This document shows positions 25,292-33,354 of a stretch of 64,000 bases of DNA, in pieces. Position numbers and translations under genes: made by a program. The stretch's first letter is position 1. Every line of letters starts with the position of its first letter. Origin of the DNA: RHKX01 sp964641695 (GTDB taxonomy: Bacteria > Actinomycetota > Thermoleophilia > Solirubrobacterales > 70-9); NCBI GenBank assembly GCA_964641695.1, contig CAZXKG010000001.1, forward strand, positions 7,530-71,529. The letters are read 5' to 3'. The notes below the pieces were generated by a model, which was not told the origin of the DNA, made no database searches, and saw nothing but the letters and a program-made list of their open reading frames with translations.

Positions 25292-26987
25292 GAGCGTGCT
25301 CGAGCTCGGGCGGTTCGAGTACCGCTACCCCCCGCACGGGGCGTCGCCGGATCCGGCGACGGGCGATCCGGTTCTCGGCCCGATCGACCTGCGCGTCGAC
25401 GCGGGAGCGTTCGTCGTGCTCGCGGGCCTGTCGGGGTCGGGCAAGAGCACCCTGCTCCGGGCGGCTTGCGGCTTGGTCCCGCACTTCTTCGGCGGCGACG
25501 TCGCCGGCGAGCTGCGCGTCGGCGGACGGGACGTGCGCGAGGCCGGCCCGGCCGAGCTCGCGTCGATCGTCGGCTACGTCGCCCAGGAGTCGGAGACGCA
25601 GGTCGTCTCGGCAACCGTCAGAGCCGAGCTCGAGTTGCCGATGGAGCTGCGCGGCGCCGAGCCGATCGACGTGGCGCGCAGGGTGGAGGAGGTCGCGCTT
25701 GCGCTCGGCCTGGAGGACAAGCTGGAGCGGACGACCGACTCCCTGTCCGGTGGCGAGCTGCAGCGCGTGGCGCTGGCCGCGGCGCTCGTCAGCGGGCCGC
25801 CCCTGCTGCTCTTGGACGAGCCGACGTCGCAGCTCGATCCGGTCGGCGCCGACGAGCTGATCTCCCTGCTGCGTCGACTCAACGAGGAGTGGGGGGTGTC
25901 GGTGCTGATCGGCGAGCACCGGCTCGAGCGGTGTCTGCCGGCGGCCGATCGCGTCCTCGCCTTGGATCGCGGGCGAGTCGCCTACGACGGGCCACCCGCC
26001 GATTTCGGCGCCTTCGCGACGGCCGAGCTCCCGGCGCTTGCCACGCCCGCGGCGCGTCTCGCCGCGATGGCGGGGTTGTCGCGTGCGCCCGTCACCGTCA
26101 AGGAGGCGCGAGAGGCGCTCGGGATCGGGGCTTTCGCCGCGGAGCGGCTCGCTGCCGCAGGCGGGGTCGAAGGCGCCGACCGCGGCGATGTCGGCCAGGC
26201 GCGCGCTCGAGCCGGCGAGCTCGTCGTCGCCACGAAGCGCCTTCGGGTCGAGCTCGGCTCCGCCGAGGAGTCGCGCGAGGTCCTCGAGGGGATCGATCTG
26301 CGGATCGACGCCGGCGAGCGGGTCGCGTTGATGGGACCGAACGGGGCCGGCAAGAGCACCCTGCTGCGGACGCTCGCCGGCTTGCTGGAGCCTTCCCATG
26401 GCAGCGCCTCGACCCCCCTGGGCTGCGCCCTGCTCGGCCAGAGCCCCGACGACTACCTGGTCCGCGAGCGCGTCGACGAGGAGCTGCCTGGTCCGGCCGG
26501 CGCCGAGGCTCTCAGCGCCGTCGGCCTGGAGGTGCCCGCCGACGCCGACCCCCGCGACCTGTCCGGCGGGGAGCGCCAGCGCCTCGCCCTGGCGATCGCG
26601 ATGGCCGGACGGGGGGCCGGCGGTGCTGCCGGGGCGGTGCCGGGGGCGATCTGCCTCGACGAGCCGACTCGCGGGCTGGACGGGGAGCGCAAGGCCGCGC
26701 TGGCCCGATGGGTGGAAGGACTGGCGGACGCCGAGCATCGCAGCGCCGTCCTCGTCGCGACCCACGACGGGGAGTTCGCGGCGCGGTTCGCCACCCGGGT
26801 CCTGCTGTTGGCGCACGGGCGGTTGATCGCCGACGGGACGCCGCGCGAGGTCCTCGCGGGAGGTTGGTACTTCGCCACCGAGGTGGCGCGGATCACGGGC
26901 GGCGCGGCGATCACGCCGGAGGGCGCGGCGGCGCTGATCGCCGGCCTCAGGGGCGGACTGACGCGCGAGGGCGGGGCGCGGGGATGA
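25284..26987 (+). CDS. ecfA: Double ECF ATPase (EcfA1-EcfA2 fusion, CbiO type)
   Basis: 567 residues with two complete ABC ATPase domains in one chain. Domain 1 has Walker A AGLSGSGKSTLL (48-59), signature DSLSGGELQRVAL and Walker B PPLLLLDEPTSQLD. Domain 2 has Walker A MGPNGAGKSTLL (350-361), signature RDLSGGERQRLAL and Walker B GAICLDEPTRGLD. The GTG at 25284 is preceded by AGGAGGGGGA, a strong ribosome site inside the end of ecfT. Fused EcfA pairs are known in Actinobacteria. Its stop overlaps the next start (ATGA). Confidence 0.93.
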   Translation: MPESVLELGRFEYRYPPHGASPDPATGDPVLGPIDLRVDAGAFVVLAGLSGSGKSTLLRAACGLVPHFFGGDVAGELRVGGRDVREAGPAELASIVGYVAQESETQVVSATVRAELELPMELRGAEPIDVARRVEEVALALGLEDKLERTTDSLSGGELQRVALAAALVSGPPLLLLDEPTSQLDPVGADELISLLRRLNEEWGVSVLIGEHRLERCLPAADRVLALDRGRVAYDGPPADFGAFATAELPALATPAARLAAMAGLSRAPVTVKEAREALGIGAFAAERLAAAGGVEGADRGDVGQARARAGELVVATKRLRVELGSAEESREVLEGIDLRIDAGERVALMGPNGAGKSTLLRTLAGLLEPSHGSASTPLGCALLGQSPDDYLVRERVDEELPGPAGAEALSAVGLEVPADADPRDLSGGERQRLALAIAMAGRGAGGAAGAVPGAICLDEPTRGLDGERKAALARWVEGLADAEHRSAVLVATHDGEFAARFATRVLLLAHGRLIADGTPREVLAGGWYFATEVARITGGAAITPEGAAALIAGLRGGLTREGGARG

Positions 26988-28939
26988 GCTGGCAGGCGTG
27001 CACGTTCGCGATCCTCGCGGTGACGCTGCTCTCCGGCTTCGTCTGGTTCGAGCGATCTCGGCCCAGCGGGCGCCTGGTCGCGGCGGTCGCCGCGCTGGCG
27101 GCGCTCGGCATCGCGGGCAGGATCGCGTTCGCGCCGATCCCCAACGTCGTCGCGACCACCGACGTGGCGCTGCTCGCCGGGTACTCGTTCGGGGGCGCAC
27201 CCGGGTTCGCGGTCGGCGCTCTCTCCGGCCTGATCTCCAACTTCTGGCTCGGCCAGGGCCCGTGGACGCCGTGGCAGATGGCCGGTTGGGGGATGGCCGG
27301 GGTCGCCGGCGCGGCGCTCGCCCGCCTCGGCGGGCGGAAGCTCGGGCGCCTGCCGTTGGCGCTCTTCGCCGCCCTGGTCGGCCTCGCCTACGGCGCGTTC
27401 CTCGACCTCTCGGTGATGGTCAGCTATGGGGGTGAGCAGTCACTGGAGAGGTACCTGGCGCTGTCCGTGCGCGCGATACCGTTCAATATCGCTCATGCAG
27501 CAGGTAACTTCGTCCTGATGTTCGTCGCGGGGCCGGCACTTATTCGGATGCTAGATCGCTATCGCAAGCGGGTCGAGTTCAGATGGGGAGACCATCCGCT
27601 CCGCTCTGCCGCGGCCTGCCTCCTTCTCCTCCTCTGCCTGCTGGGCCCGACGCTGGTCGCTCCCGCCCCCGCGGAGGCTGTCGCCGGCAAGGCGAAGGCG
27701 GTGGAGTGGATGCGGGCGGCGCAGAACGCCGACGGTGGATTCGGCGTCTCCTCCGACACCGAGTCGAACGTCGGGATGACCGGTTGGGCGGCGCTCGGGC
27801 TCGCGGCTTCGGGTGCCAACCCGAGGGACGTGAAGAAGGCCGGCAGCAGCCCGATCGAGTTCCTGCGGGCCAACGTCGAGCGGATCTCCTCGACCGGGGA
27901 CCTCGAGCGCACGATCCTCGTCCTCACCGCGTCCGGCGTCGATCCACGTCAGTTCTCCGGCCGCGACCTGATCGCGGAGCTCCGCGACCGCAAGGGCAAG
28001 GACGGCTCCTACGAGGGGCAGGTCAACCTGACCGCCTTCGCGATCCTCGCCCTGCGCTCGGCGGGCGTCGAGAAGTCGAAGCTGGAGCGCTCCTCGAAGT
28101 GGCTGGTGGCGGCCCAGAACAAGGACGGTGGCTGGGGATCGCGCGCCGGCGGCAACAGCGATCCCGACAGCACCGGCGCGGTTCTGCAGGCCTTTGCCGT
28201 CGGCCCGGGCGGCGGCCGCTCGATCGATCCCGGCGTGCGCTGGCTCTCCCGCTCTCAGGGTCGTAGCGGCGGCTGGTCGCTGACCCCCGCAGCGGCCGCG
28301 AACTCGCAGTCGACCGCTTGGTCGATCCAGGGGCTCCACGCGGTCGGGCGCAACCCGCAGAAGGTCAAGTCGAACGGGAACAACGGCTTCGACTTCATCG
28401 CTCGGATGCAGCGCAAGAACGGCAGCTACGACTACTCGACCGAGAGCGACCAGACCCCGGTCTGGGTGACCGCGCAGGCGCTTGCGGCCGTCTCCAAGGA
28501 GTCCTTCCCGTTGCCGGAGGTGCCCCGTGAGAAGAAGGAGAAGCCGAAGAAGGACGAGAACGACAACTCCAACTCGTCGAGCTCCCCCTCCTACTCGCCC
28601 GGTCCCTCCAGCAGCTACACGCCCGACACGAGCAGCCCCTCCTACGACTACGGGAACGACAACAGCCGGGGCTCGGGCAAGGGCAACGGCAACGGCGTCG
28701 GAACCCTGGGCGGGGAGGCCGGCCAGACCGTCGACCCCTCGGCGCAGGTGCCGACGCCCGAGGACGGCGACGGGCTCGATCCGGCCAACCCGTTCGACTC
28801 CTTCGGCGAGGAGGACTCGCAGGAGCGGCCGGAGGACACGTTCGAGGCTCCGTCCACGCCCGTCCTCCTCGGCGGCCTCGGCGGCCTCACCGGCCTGCTG
28901 GGCGTGGGGTTCATGCTCTTCCGGCGGCGTCTCCCCTGA
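26984..28939 (+). CDS. ECF S component fused to a transcobalamin-like alpha/alpha-toroid domain
   Basis: 651-residue fusion. Residues 1-195 are a six-TM ECF S component with PNVVATTDVALLAGYSFGG and GALSGLISNFWLGQGPWTPW, close to CbrT-type cobalamin binders. A seventh hydrophobic stretch (207-229, with a PAEA signal-peptidase-like end) leads to residues 235-505, a chain of prenyltransferase/squalene-oxidase-type helical repeats: AQNADGGFGV, LTAFAILALRSAG, AAQNKDGGWGSRAGG, SRSQGRSGGWSL and MQRKNGSYDYS. This is the alpha6-alpha6 barrel fold that forms the N-terminal domain of transcobalamin. A Lys/Glu then Ser/Pro/Tyr-rich linker (515-620) and a final TM with FRRRLP end it; positive charges put both flanks of the toroid outside. 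Only the riboswitch and neighbours define cobalamin as substrate. Confidence 0.85.
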   Translation: MSWQACTFAILAVTLLSGFVWFERSRPSGRLVAAVAALAALGIAGRIAFAPIPNVVATTDVALLAGYSFGGAPGFAVGALSGLISNFWLGQGPWTPWQMAGWGMAGVAGAALARLGGRKLGRLPLALFAALVGLAYGAFLDLSVMVSYGGEQSLERYLALSVRAIPFNIAHAAGNFVLMFVAGPALIRMLDRYRKRVEFRWGDHPLRSAAACLLLLLCLLGPTLVAPAPAEAVAGKAKAVEWMRAAQNADGGFGVSSDTESNVGMTGWAALGLAASGANPRDVKKAGSSPIEFLRANVERISSTGDLERTILVLTASGVDPRQFSGRDLIAELRDRKGKDGSYEGQVNLTAFAILALRSAGVEKSKLERSSKWLVAAQNKDGGWGSRAGGNSDPDSTGAVLQAFAVGPGGGRSIDPGVRWLSRSQGRSGGWSLTPAAAANSQSTAWSIQGLHAVGRNPQKVKSNGNNGFDFIARMQRKNGSYDYSTESDQTPVWVTAQALAAVSKESFPLPEVPREKKEKPKKDENDNSNSSSSPSYSPGPSSSYTPDTSSPSYDYGNDNSRGSGKGNGNGVGTLGGEAGQTVDPSAQVPTPEDGDGLDPANPFDSFGEEDSQERPEDTFEAPSTPVLLGGLGGLTGLLGVGFMLFRRRLP

Positions 28940-28952
28940 TCCCGCGCCAGGC

Positions 28953-30674
28953 GTGATCCCCCGCGAGCGCGCGCTCAAGGAACTGACCTCGGCCCCGTTC
29001 GACGTGGTCGTGATCGGCGGTGGAGTGACCGGGGCGGGCGTCGCGCTGGACGCCGCCTCCCGCGGGTACTCGACCGCGATCGTCGAGCGCGCCGACTGGG
29101 CGATCGGGACCTCCAGCCGCTCCTCCAAGATGGTCCACGGTGGCCTTCGCTACCTGCAGAACTTCGACCTGGGACTGGTTCGCGAGGCGCTCCTGGAGCG
29201 TCAGCTGCTGGTCGATCTCGCTCCCCATCTCGTCTACCCGACGCCGTTCCTGGTGCCCACGCTCGGCGACGACCGGCGCGATCTGCGCATCGGCATCGGT
29301 CTGAACATGTACGACGTGATGGCGAGCGCCCGCGGTCAGCGCCAGCCCAAGGCGCGGGCGAGCCGCCGCCATCGGGGCAGCGGTGCGGCCGATCCGTCGG
29401 CGCAGGGGCGTGACCCGTCCACGTGGTCGCCCGATCGCCACCGGACGATCCCGGGCGCGGAGGTGGCCGAGCGGATCCCGGCGCTGGCCGCGCGCGAGCC
29501 GAAGTCGGGCTACCTCTTCTACGACTGCCAGACCGACGACGTGCGGTTGGTGCTGACGATCCTCGGGGAGGCCGAGAGGTTCGGCGCGGTTCCCGCCAAC
29601 CGGCTGGAGGTGGTCTCGCTGCTCGAGCGCGGAGGCCGCACCGGCGGCGTCGTCTGCCGCTGCGCCGAAAGCGGTGAGCTGGTCGAGATCGAGGCGACGA
29701 ACGTGATCAACGCAACCGGCGTCTGGGCCGATCGGATCAGGCCGGGGGAGATCGCCTCGGAGACCGAGGTGCCGCGGATCGCCCCGAGCAGGGGCACCCA
29801 CCTGACCGTGTCCAACGAGCTGCTGCCGCTGGATCGCTCGGCCTGCATCGTCCCCGCCGGCTCGGGCAGGACGATCTTCGTCCTCCCCTGGTACGGCAGG
29901 TCGCTGATCGGGACCACCGACAACGACTACGAGGGGGACATCGACCACGTCGTCCCCGGAGACGGCGACATCGAGTACCTGCTGAGCGCGGTCAACGACT
30001 ACTTCGGCACCGCGATCGCCCGGGCCGACCTGACCGGAGCCTACGCCGGGGTGCGACCGCTGATCTCGGCCGCCGACCCGAAGAAGTCGGTGGACATCTC
30101 CCGCAAGGCCGAGCTCTACGAGACGTCGTCGGGGATGCTGACGATCACCGGCGGCAAGCTCACCACCTGGCGCCGGATGGCGAAGCTGGTCGTCGATCGC
30201 ATCGCCATGCGGGAGGGGCGCGAGCTTCCCTGCCGCACCGCCGACATCCCGCTCGGGATGGCGGCCACCGAGGAGGACTTGAGCCCGCCGGAGGGCGTCG
30301 ATGTCGATCTCCTTCCCGAGGGATGGCAGCGCCGCCTCGCCTTCCGCTACGGCCACGCCGCGCGTCGGGTCCTGGATGTCGTCGGGGAGGATCCGGCGCT
30401 CGGCGCGCCGATCGTCCCCGGCCAGCCCGACCTGCTGGCCGAGCTCGTGATCGCGGCCCGCGACGAGCAGGCCCGTGACCTCGGAGACGTCTTCTTCCGG
30501 CGAACGCGGCTCGCGATCGTCGCCGCCCCCGGGCTGCGTGAGCGGGGGAGGATCGAGCGCGCTGCGCAGGTGCTGGGGGCCGAGCTCGGCTGGTCCGGGC
30601 GGGAGATCGAGGCGGAGGTCGAAGCGTGGCCGGAGCGGGCTCGCGCCGAGGGATCGGATCCAGCGCTCGACTAG
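28953..30674 (+). CDS. glpD: Aerobic glycerol-3-phosphate dehydrogenase
   Basis: FAD enzyme that oxidises glycerol 3-phosphate to dihydroxyacetone phosphate and feeds electrons to quinone at the membrane. 573 residues. The FAD motif VVVIGGGVTGAGVALDAASRG is at residues 20-40, followed by SSRSSKMVHGGLRYLQNF, the family signature. A basic insert around RGQRQPKARASRRHRGSG is unusual. The C-terminal helical domain begins near FRYGHAARRVLDV. The GTG at 28953 gives the normal N-terminus; it is 13 bases after the S-component gene, but its role is unrelated. No glpK or glpF nearby. Confidence 0.93.
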   Translation: MIPRERALKELTSAPFDVVVIGGGVTGAGVALDAASRGYSTAIVERADWAIGTSSRSSKMVHGGLRYLQNFDLGLVREALLERQLLVDLAPHLVYPTPFLVPTLGDDRRDLRIGIGLNMYDVMASARGQRQPKARASRRHRGSGAADPSAQGRDPSTWSPDRHRTIPGAEVAERIPALAAREPKSGYLFYDCQTDDVRLVLTILGEAERFGAVPANRLEVVSLLERGGRTGGVVCRCAESGELVEIEATNVINATGVWADRIRPGEIASETEVPRIAPSRGTHLTVSNELLPLDRSACIVPAGSGRTIFVLPWYGRSLIGTTDNDYEGDIDHVVPGDGDIEYLLSAVNDYFGTAIARADLTGAYAGVRPLISAADPKKSVDISRKAELYETSSGMLTITGGKLTTWRRMAKLVVDRIAMREGRELPCRTADIPLGMAATEEDLSPPEGVDVDLLPEGWQRRLAFRYGHAARRVLDVVGEDPALGAPIVPGQPDLLAELVIAARDEQARDLGDVFFRRTRLAIVAAPGLRERGRIERAAQVLGAELGWSGREIEAEVEAWPERARAEGSDPALD

Positions 30675-30717
30675 CGATCCGCCGGGTTCGTTGCGCGCCG
30701 ATATCCTCCCCCGCCTG

Positions 30718-32190
30718 ATGGAGTCACCCGCTGAAGCGCTCGAGAAGAGCCACATCGCCGATCTGCACACCCTCGCCGCCGACGCTGGGATCAAGGGCTA
30801 TCGACTGCTTCCGCGAGCGGAGCTCGTGGCGGCGATCCTGGAGGCCGACCCTGACGCTTCCGCCCCCGAGCGGCCCGAGCGGCCCGAGCGGTACGAGGGG
30901 TCCGAGCGGCCCGAGCGGTACGAGGGGTCCGAGGGTCCGGCCGAATCCGGCCGGGGGGAATCCGGCCCCGAGGACGAAGACGACGAGGGGGAAGATGGCG
31001 AGGAGGAGTCCGCCGAGCGCCCCCGCAGCCGCCGCCGGCGTCGTGGCCGTCGCGGGTCGGGCCGTCGTGAGGAGCGCACTGCCGACTCCGACGATCGCGA
31101 TCGAGACCGCGATCGTGGGGACGACCGCGAATCGCCGCGCGGCGCGGAGAAGGAAGATGAGGAGGAGGAGGGGACGCCGGTCGAGGGCGTTCTCGACGTC
31201 ACCCCTCGCGGTCACGGCTTCATCAGGCTGAAGGGGCTCGAGTCCAGTGAGGGCGACGTCTACGTATCGCCCTCTCAGATCCGGCGTTGCGATGCGCGAC
31301 GGGGCGACACGATCGCCGGGCCGGCGCGCGCGGCACGGCGCGGCGAGCGCTATCCGGCGCTGATCCACGTCGACACGGTCAACGGTCGCGACCCGGAGGA
31401 GAAGCGTCCGGCCCTGGCCGATGCGACGCCTGAGCATCCTTCCCGGCGGATCGACCTCGAGCCGGGCCCGACGGCCGGGGCGGAGGAAGCTCTGCTGCTA
31501 CGCACCCTGAACCGGTTCAACCCGCTCGCTCACGGTCAGCGGGTGCTCGTGACCGCGGCGCCGGGCGCCGGGCGGACGACGCTTCTGCGCGCGATCGCCG
31601 CAGCGCTCGAGTCAGCCTCCGATGTGGAGACGATGGTCTTGCTGGTCGACGAGCGTCCCGAGGAGGTCGCCGCCTGGCGTGCGGCAGCGCCCTCGGCGGA
31701 CTTCGCGGTGGCCACCTCGGAGATGCGTTCGGGGGAGCAGCTTCGCTTGGTCGAGCTGGCGACCGGCCGCGCCAGCCGGCGCGCTGAAGCCGGTGTGGAC
31801 GTCGTCCTCCTGATCGACTCGATCTCCCGGATCGCGGTTGCCGCCGACGACCCGGGGCGGGTCAAGCCGATCTTCGGCGCCGGTCGGGAGACCGCGGAGG
31901 AGGGCATCGGCTCGCTGACCGTGGTTGCGACCACGCTTGGGGACGAGGGCGAGGACGAGGGTGGCGTCGAGCGCGCGTTGGCGACGACCGAGACCTCGAG
32001 GATCGTCCTCGACCCCGATCTGGCGACGGCGGGGGTGTTCCCGGCGATCGACGTCTCCTCGAGCAGGATCGCGGGCGAGGAGCACCTGCGCGCGGGCGAC
32101 GAGCTCACCGAGGTTCGCGCAGAGCGCCTGGAGCTGGGCCGGCTCACGCCGGAGGAAGCGGCGGCCGAGCTGCGCAGGAAGCTGGGCTGA
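30718..32190 (+). CDS. rho: Rho-like transcription termination factor with altered P-loop
   Basis: 490 residues. A Rho_N helical region (8-45) is followed by a low-complexity insert (50-150) rich in Glu/Asp then Arg, including a duplicated 9-residue block SERPERYEG. The cold-shock RNA-binding domain is clear: GVLDVTPRGHGFIRL, DVYVSPSQIRR and NGRDPEEKRPAL. The ATPase part keeps LLVDERPEEV (catalytic Glu) and VVLLIDSISRIA (Walker B), but the P-loop reads AAPGAGRTTLL where Rho has APPKAGKT, so the Walker A lysine is Arg (R286). The stretch corresponding to the Q-loop (GGVDANAL in E. coli) is missing. It could be a working variant, or a second Rho with regulatory function. Confidence 0.8.
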   Translation: MESPAEALEKSHIADLHTLAADAGIKGYRLLPRAELVAAILEADPDASAPERPERPERYEGSERPERYEGSEGPAESGRGESGPEDEDDEGEDGEEESAERPRSRRRRRGRRGSGRREERTADSDDRDRDRDRGDDRESPRGAEKEDEEEEGTPVEGVLDVTPRGHGFIRLKGLESSEGDVYVSPSQIRRCDARRGDTIAGPARAARRGERYPALIHVDTVNGRDPEEKRPALADATPEHPSRRIDLEPGPTAGAEEALLLRTLNRFNPLAHGQRVLVTAAPGAGRTTLLRAIAAALESASDVETMVLLVDERPEEVAAWRAAAPSADFAVATSEMRSGEQLRLVELATGRASRRAEAGVDVVLLIDSISRIAVAADDPGRVKPIFGAGRETAEEGIGSLTVVATTLGDEGEDEGGVERALATTETSRIVLDPDLATAGVFPAIDVSSSRIAGEEHLRAGDELTEVRAERLELGRLTPEEAAAELRRKLG

Positions 32191-32279
32191 CGCGGCGGTC
32201 TGCCGCCGGGAGGCGCGACGCCTCTCGCCTCTGGTCGCACGCGGAGGCGGCCGAGGCAACCGGCCTGACGCCGGGCGGG

Positions 32280-32744
32280 CTAGTCGCGGTAGGCGAGCGT
32301 CGACCAGGACGGCTCGCGCGAGAGCTCGATCGGCTCCCCGCCGCGTTCGGGCTGGATGTAGCCGAAGGTGCTGGTCCGCTCGTCGAAGACGATGTCCAGC
32401 TCGCCTTCCTTGACCCGCTGATCGAGCCAGGCGCCGCGGAAGACGAGGCGTCGCAGCCAGTGCACGAGGCTGCGCTGAGAGCCGGCGACGAGGCTGTTCC
32501 AGTTCGCGTTCACGTGCTCGCCGAGGCGGGAGGCGGGCTCGCGGATCTCGCCGTTGACGGCCAGCTCGACCAGGTCGAGCAGCTCGTCGTCACCGAGGCC
32601 GGGGTTGGTGAAGTCGAGCTTCACCGCCGCCTGCTCGACCCGCTGTGCGAAGTCGTTCTCGTTGAAGGCGAAGCGAAGCTCCCCGTACTCCAGGACGTAG
32701 TCGGAACCCGACTCGTAGTTGCCTCTGCGCGTTGCTCTCGCCAT
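32280..32744 (-). CDS. Conserved-looking protein of unknown function
   Basis: 154 residues from the ATG at 32744. Soluble, mixed charge, no signal or TM. It begins MARATRRGNYESGSDYVLEY and contains LDLVELAVNGEIREPASR and a Trp-rich middle (NANWNSLVAGSQ, LVHWLRRLVFRGAWLD). I do not recognise a family. Codon use and GC fit the neighbours. It is convergent with the Rho-like gene; no operon partners. Confidence 0.6.
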   Translation of the reverse strand: MARATRRGNYESGSDYVLEYGELRFAFNENDFAQRVEQAAVKLDFTNPGLGDDELLDLVELAVNGEIREPASRLGEHVNANWNSLVAGSQRSLVHWLRRLVFRGAWLDQRVKEGELDIVFDERTSTFGYIQPERGGEPIELSREPSWSTLAYRD

Positions 32745-32928
32745 GTCTCTGAATCCCTGCCGGAACGGTCGTCCGCAGGGTTCGCCCATGTTCTCGGACG
32801 GGCGATCTCGCCGGGTCGGACGCTCGGTCGTTGAACGCAGGCTTGCATCCAGCCGGCTCTGGAAGGAGTCGGACTCACGGTGTCGACGGATAGGGGGCGT
32901 GGGTCGACGCCGCGGGGTTCACTGGCGC

Positions 32929-33354
32929 ATGAAGACGACGACGAAACGGTTCGACCGGCTGCGGCGGCGCCGCCTCCTCGGTGTCGAGGTCCCGGTGGCC
33001 ACGACGGTTCGATCGAGGCTGCTCGGACTGGCGATGCTCCCCCGGCGGGCGGCCGGAGACGGGCTGCTGATCCCCCGCTGCCGGTCGGTCCACACGTTCG
33101 GGATGCGGTTCGCGATCGACGTCCTCTTCCTCGATTCCGAGGGGAGGGTGCTGCGACGCCGTCAGGCGGTGTCGCCCTGGAGGGCCGTGGCATGCCGGGG
33201 CGCCGAGTCGGTGCTCGAGCTCCCGGCCGCTCCGGTCCGCCGGCCCGGTACGAGCAGCGCCACGACGAAGCCGACCGCGAGCACGGCCGCGGCGACGGGG
33301 AGCGCGGCGGCGACGCCGTCGGAGAACGCCTGCGGGGACTCGAAGCCGCCGTGA
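32929..33354 (+). CDS. DUF192 family protein
   Basis: 141 residues. The DUF192 core is clear: TVRSRLLGLAMLPRRAAGDG, CRSVHTFGMRFAIDVLFLD and RAVACRGAESVLELPA. The family forms a small beta barrel of unknown role. Unusually there is no signal peptide. The ATG at 32929 gives a basic leader MKTTTKRFDRLRRRRLL. Its last 193 bases overlap the convergent MFS gene, and the last 40 residues (after ELPAAPVRRPGT) are low complexity and outside the domain, so the natural end of the protein adds nothing recognisable. Confidence 0.7.
   Translation: MKTTTKRFDRLRRRRLLGVEVPVATTVRSRLLGLAMLPRRAAGDGLLIPRCRSVHTFGMRFAIDVLFLDSEGRVLRRRQAVSPWRAVACRGAESVLELPAAPVRRPGTSSATTKPTASTAAATGSAAATPSENACGDSKPP

Noticed and set aside
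30888..30950. 27-base direct repeat in the Rho-like gene as a regulatory repeat
   Set aside because: It is in frame and encodes a duplicated 9-residue block in a low-complexity insert; coding slippage explains it.
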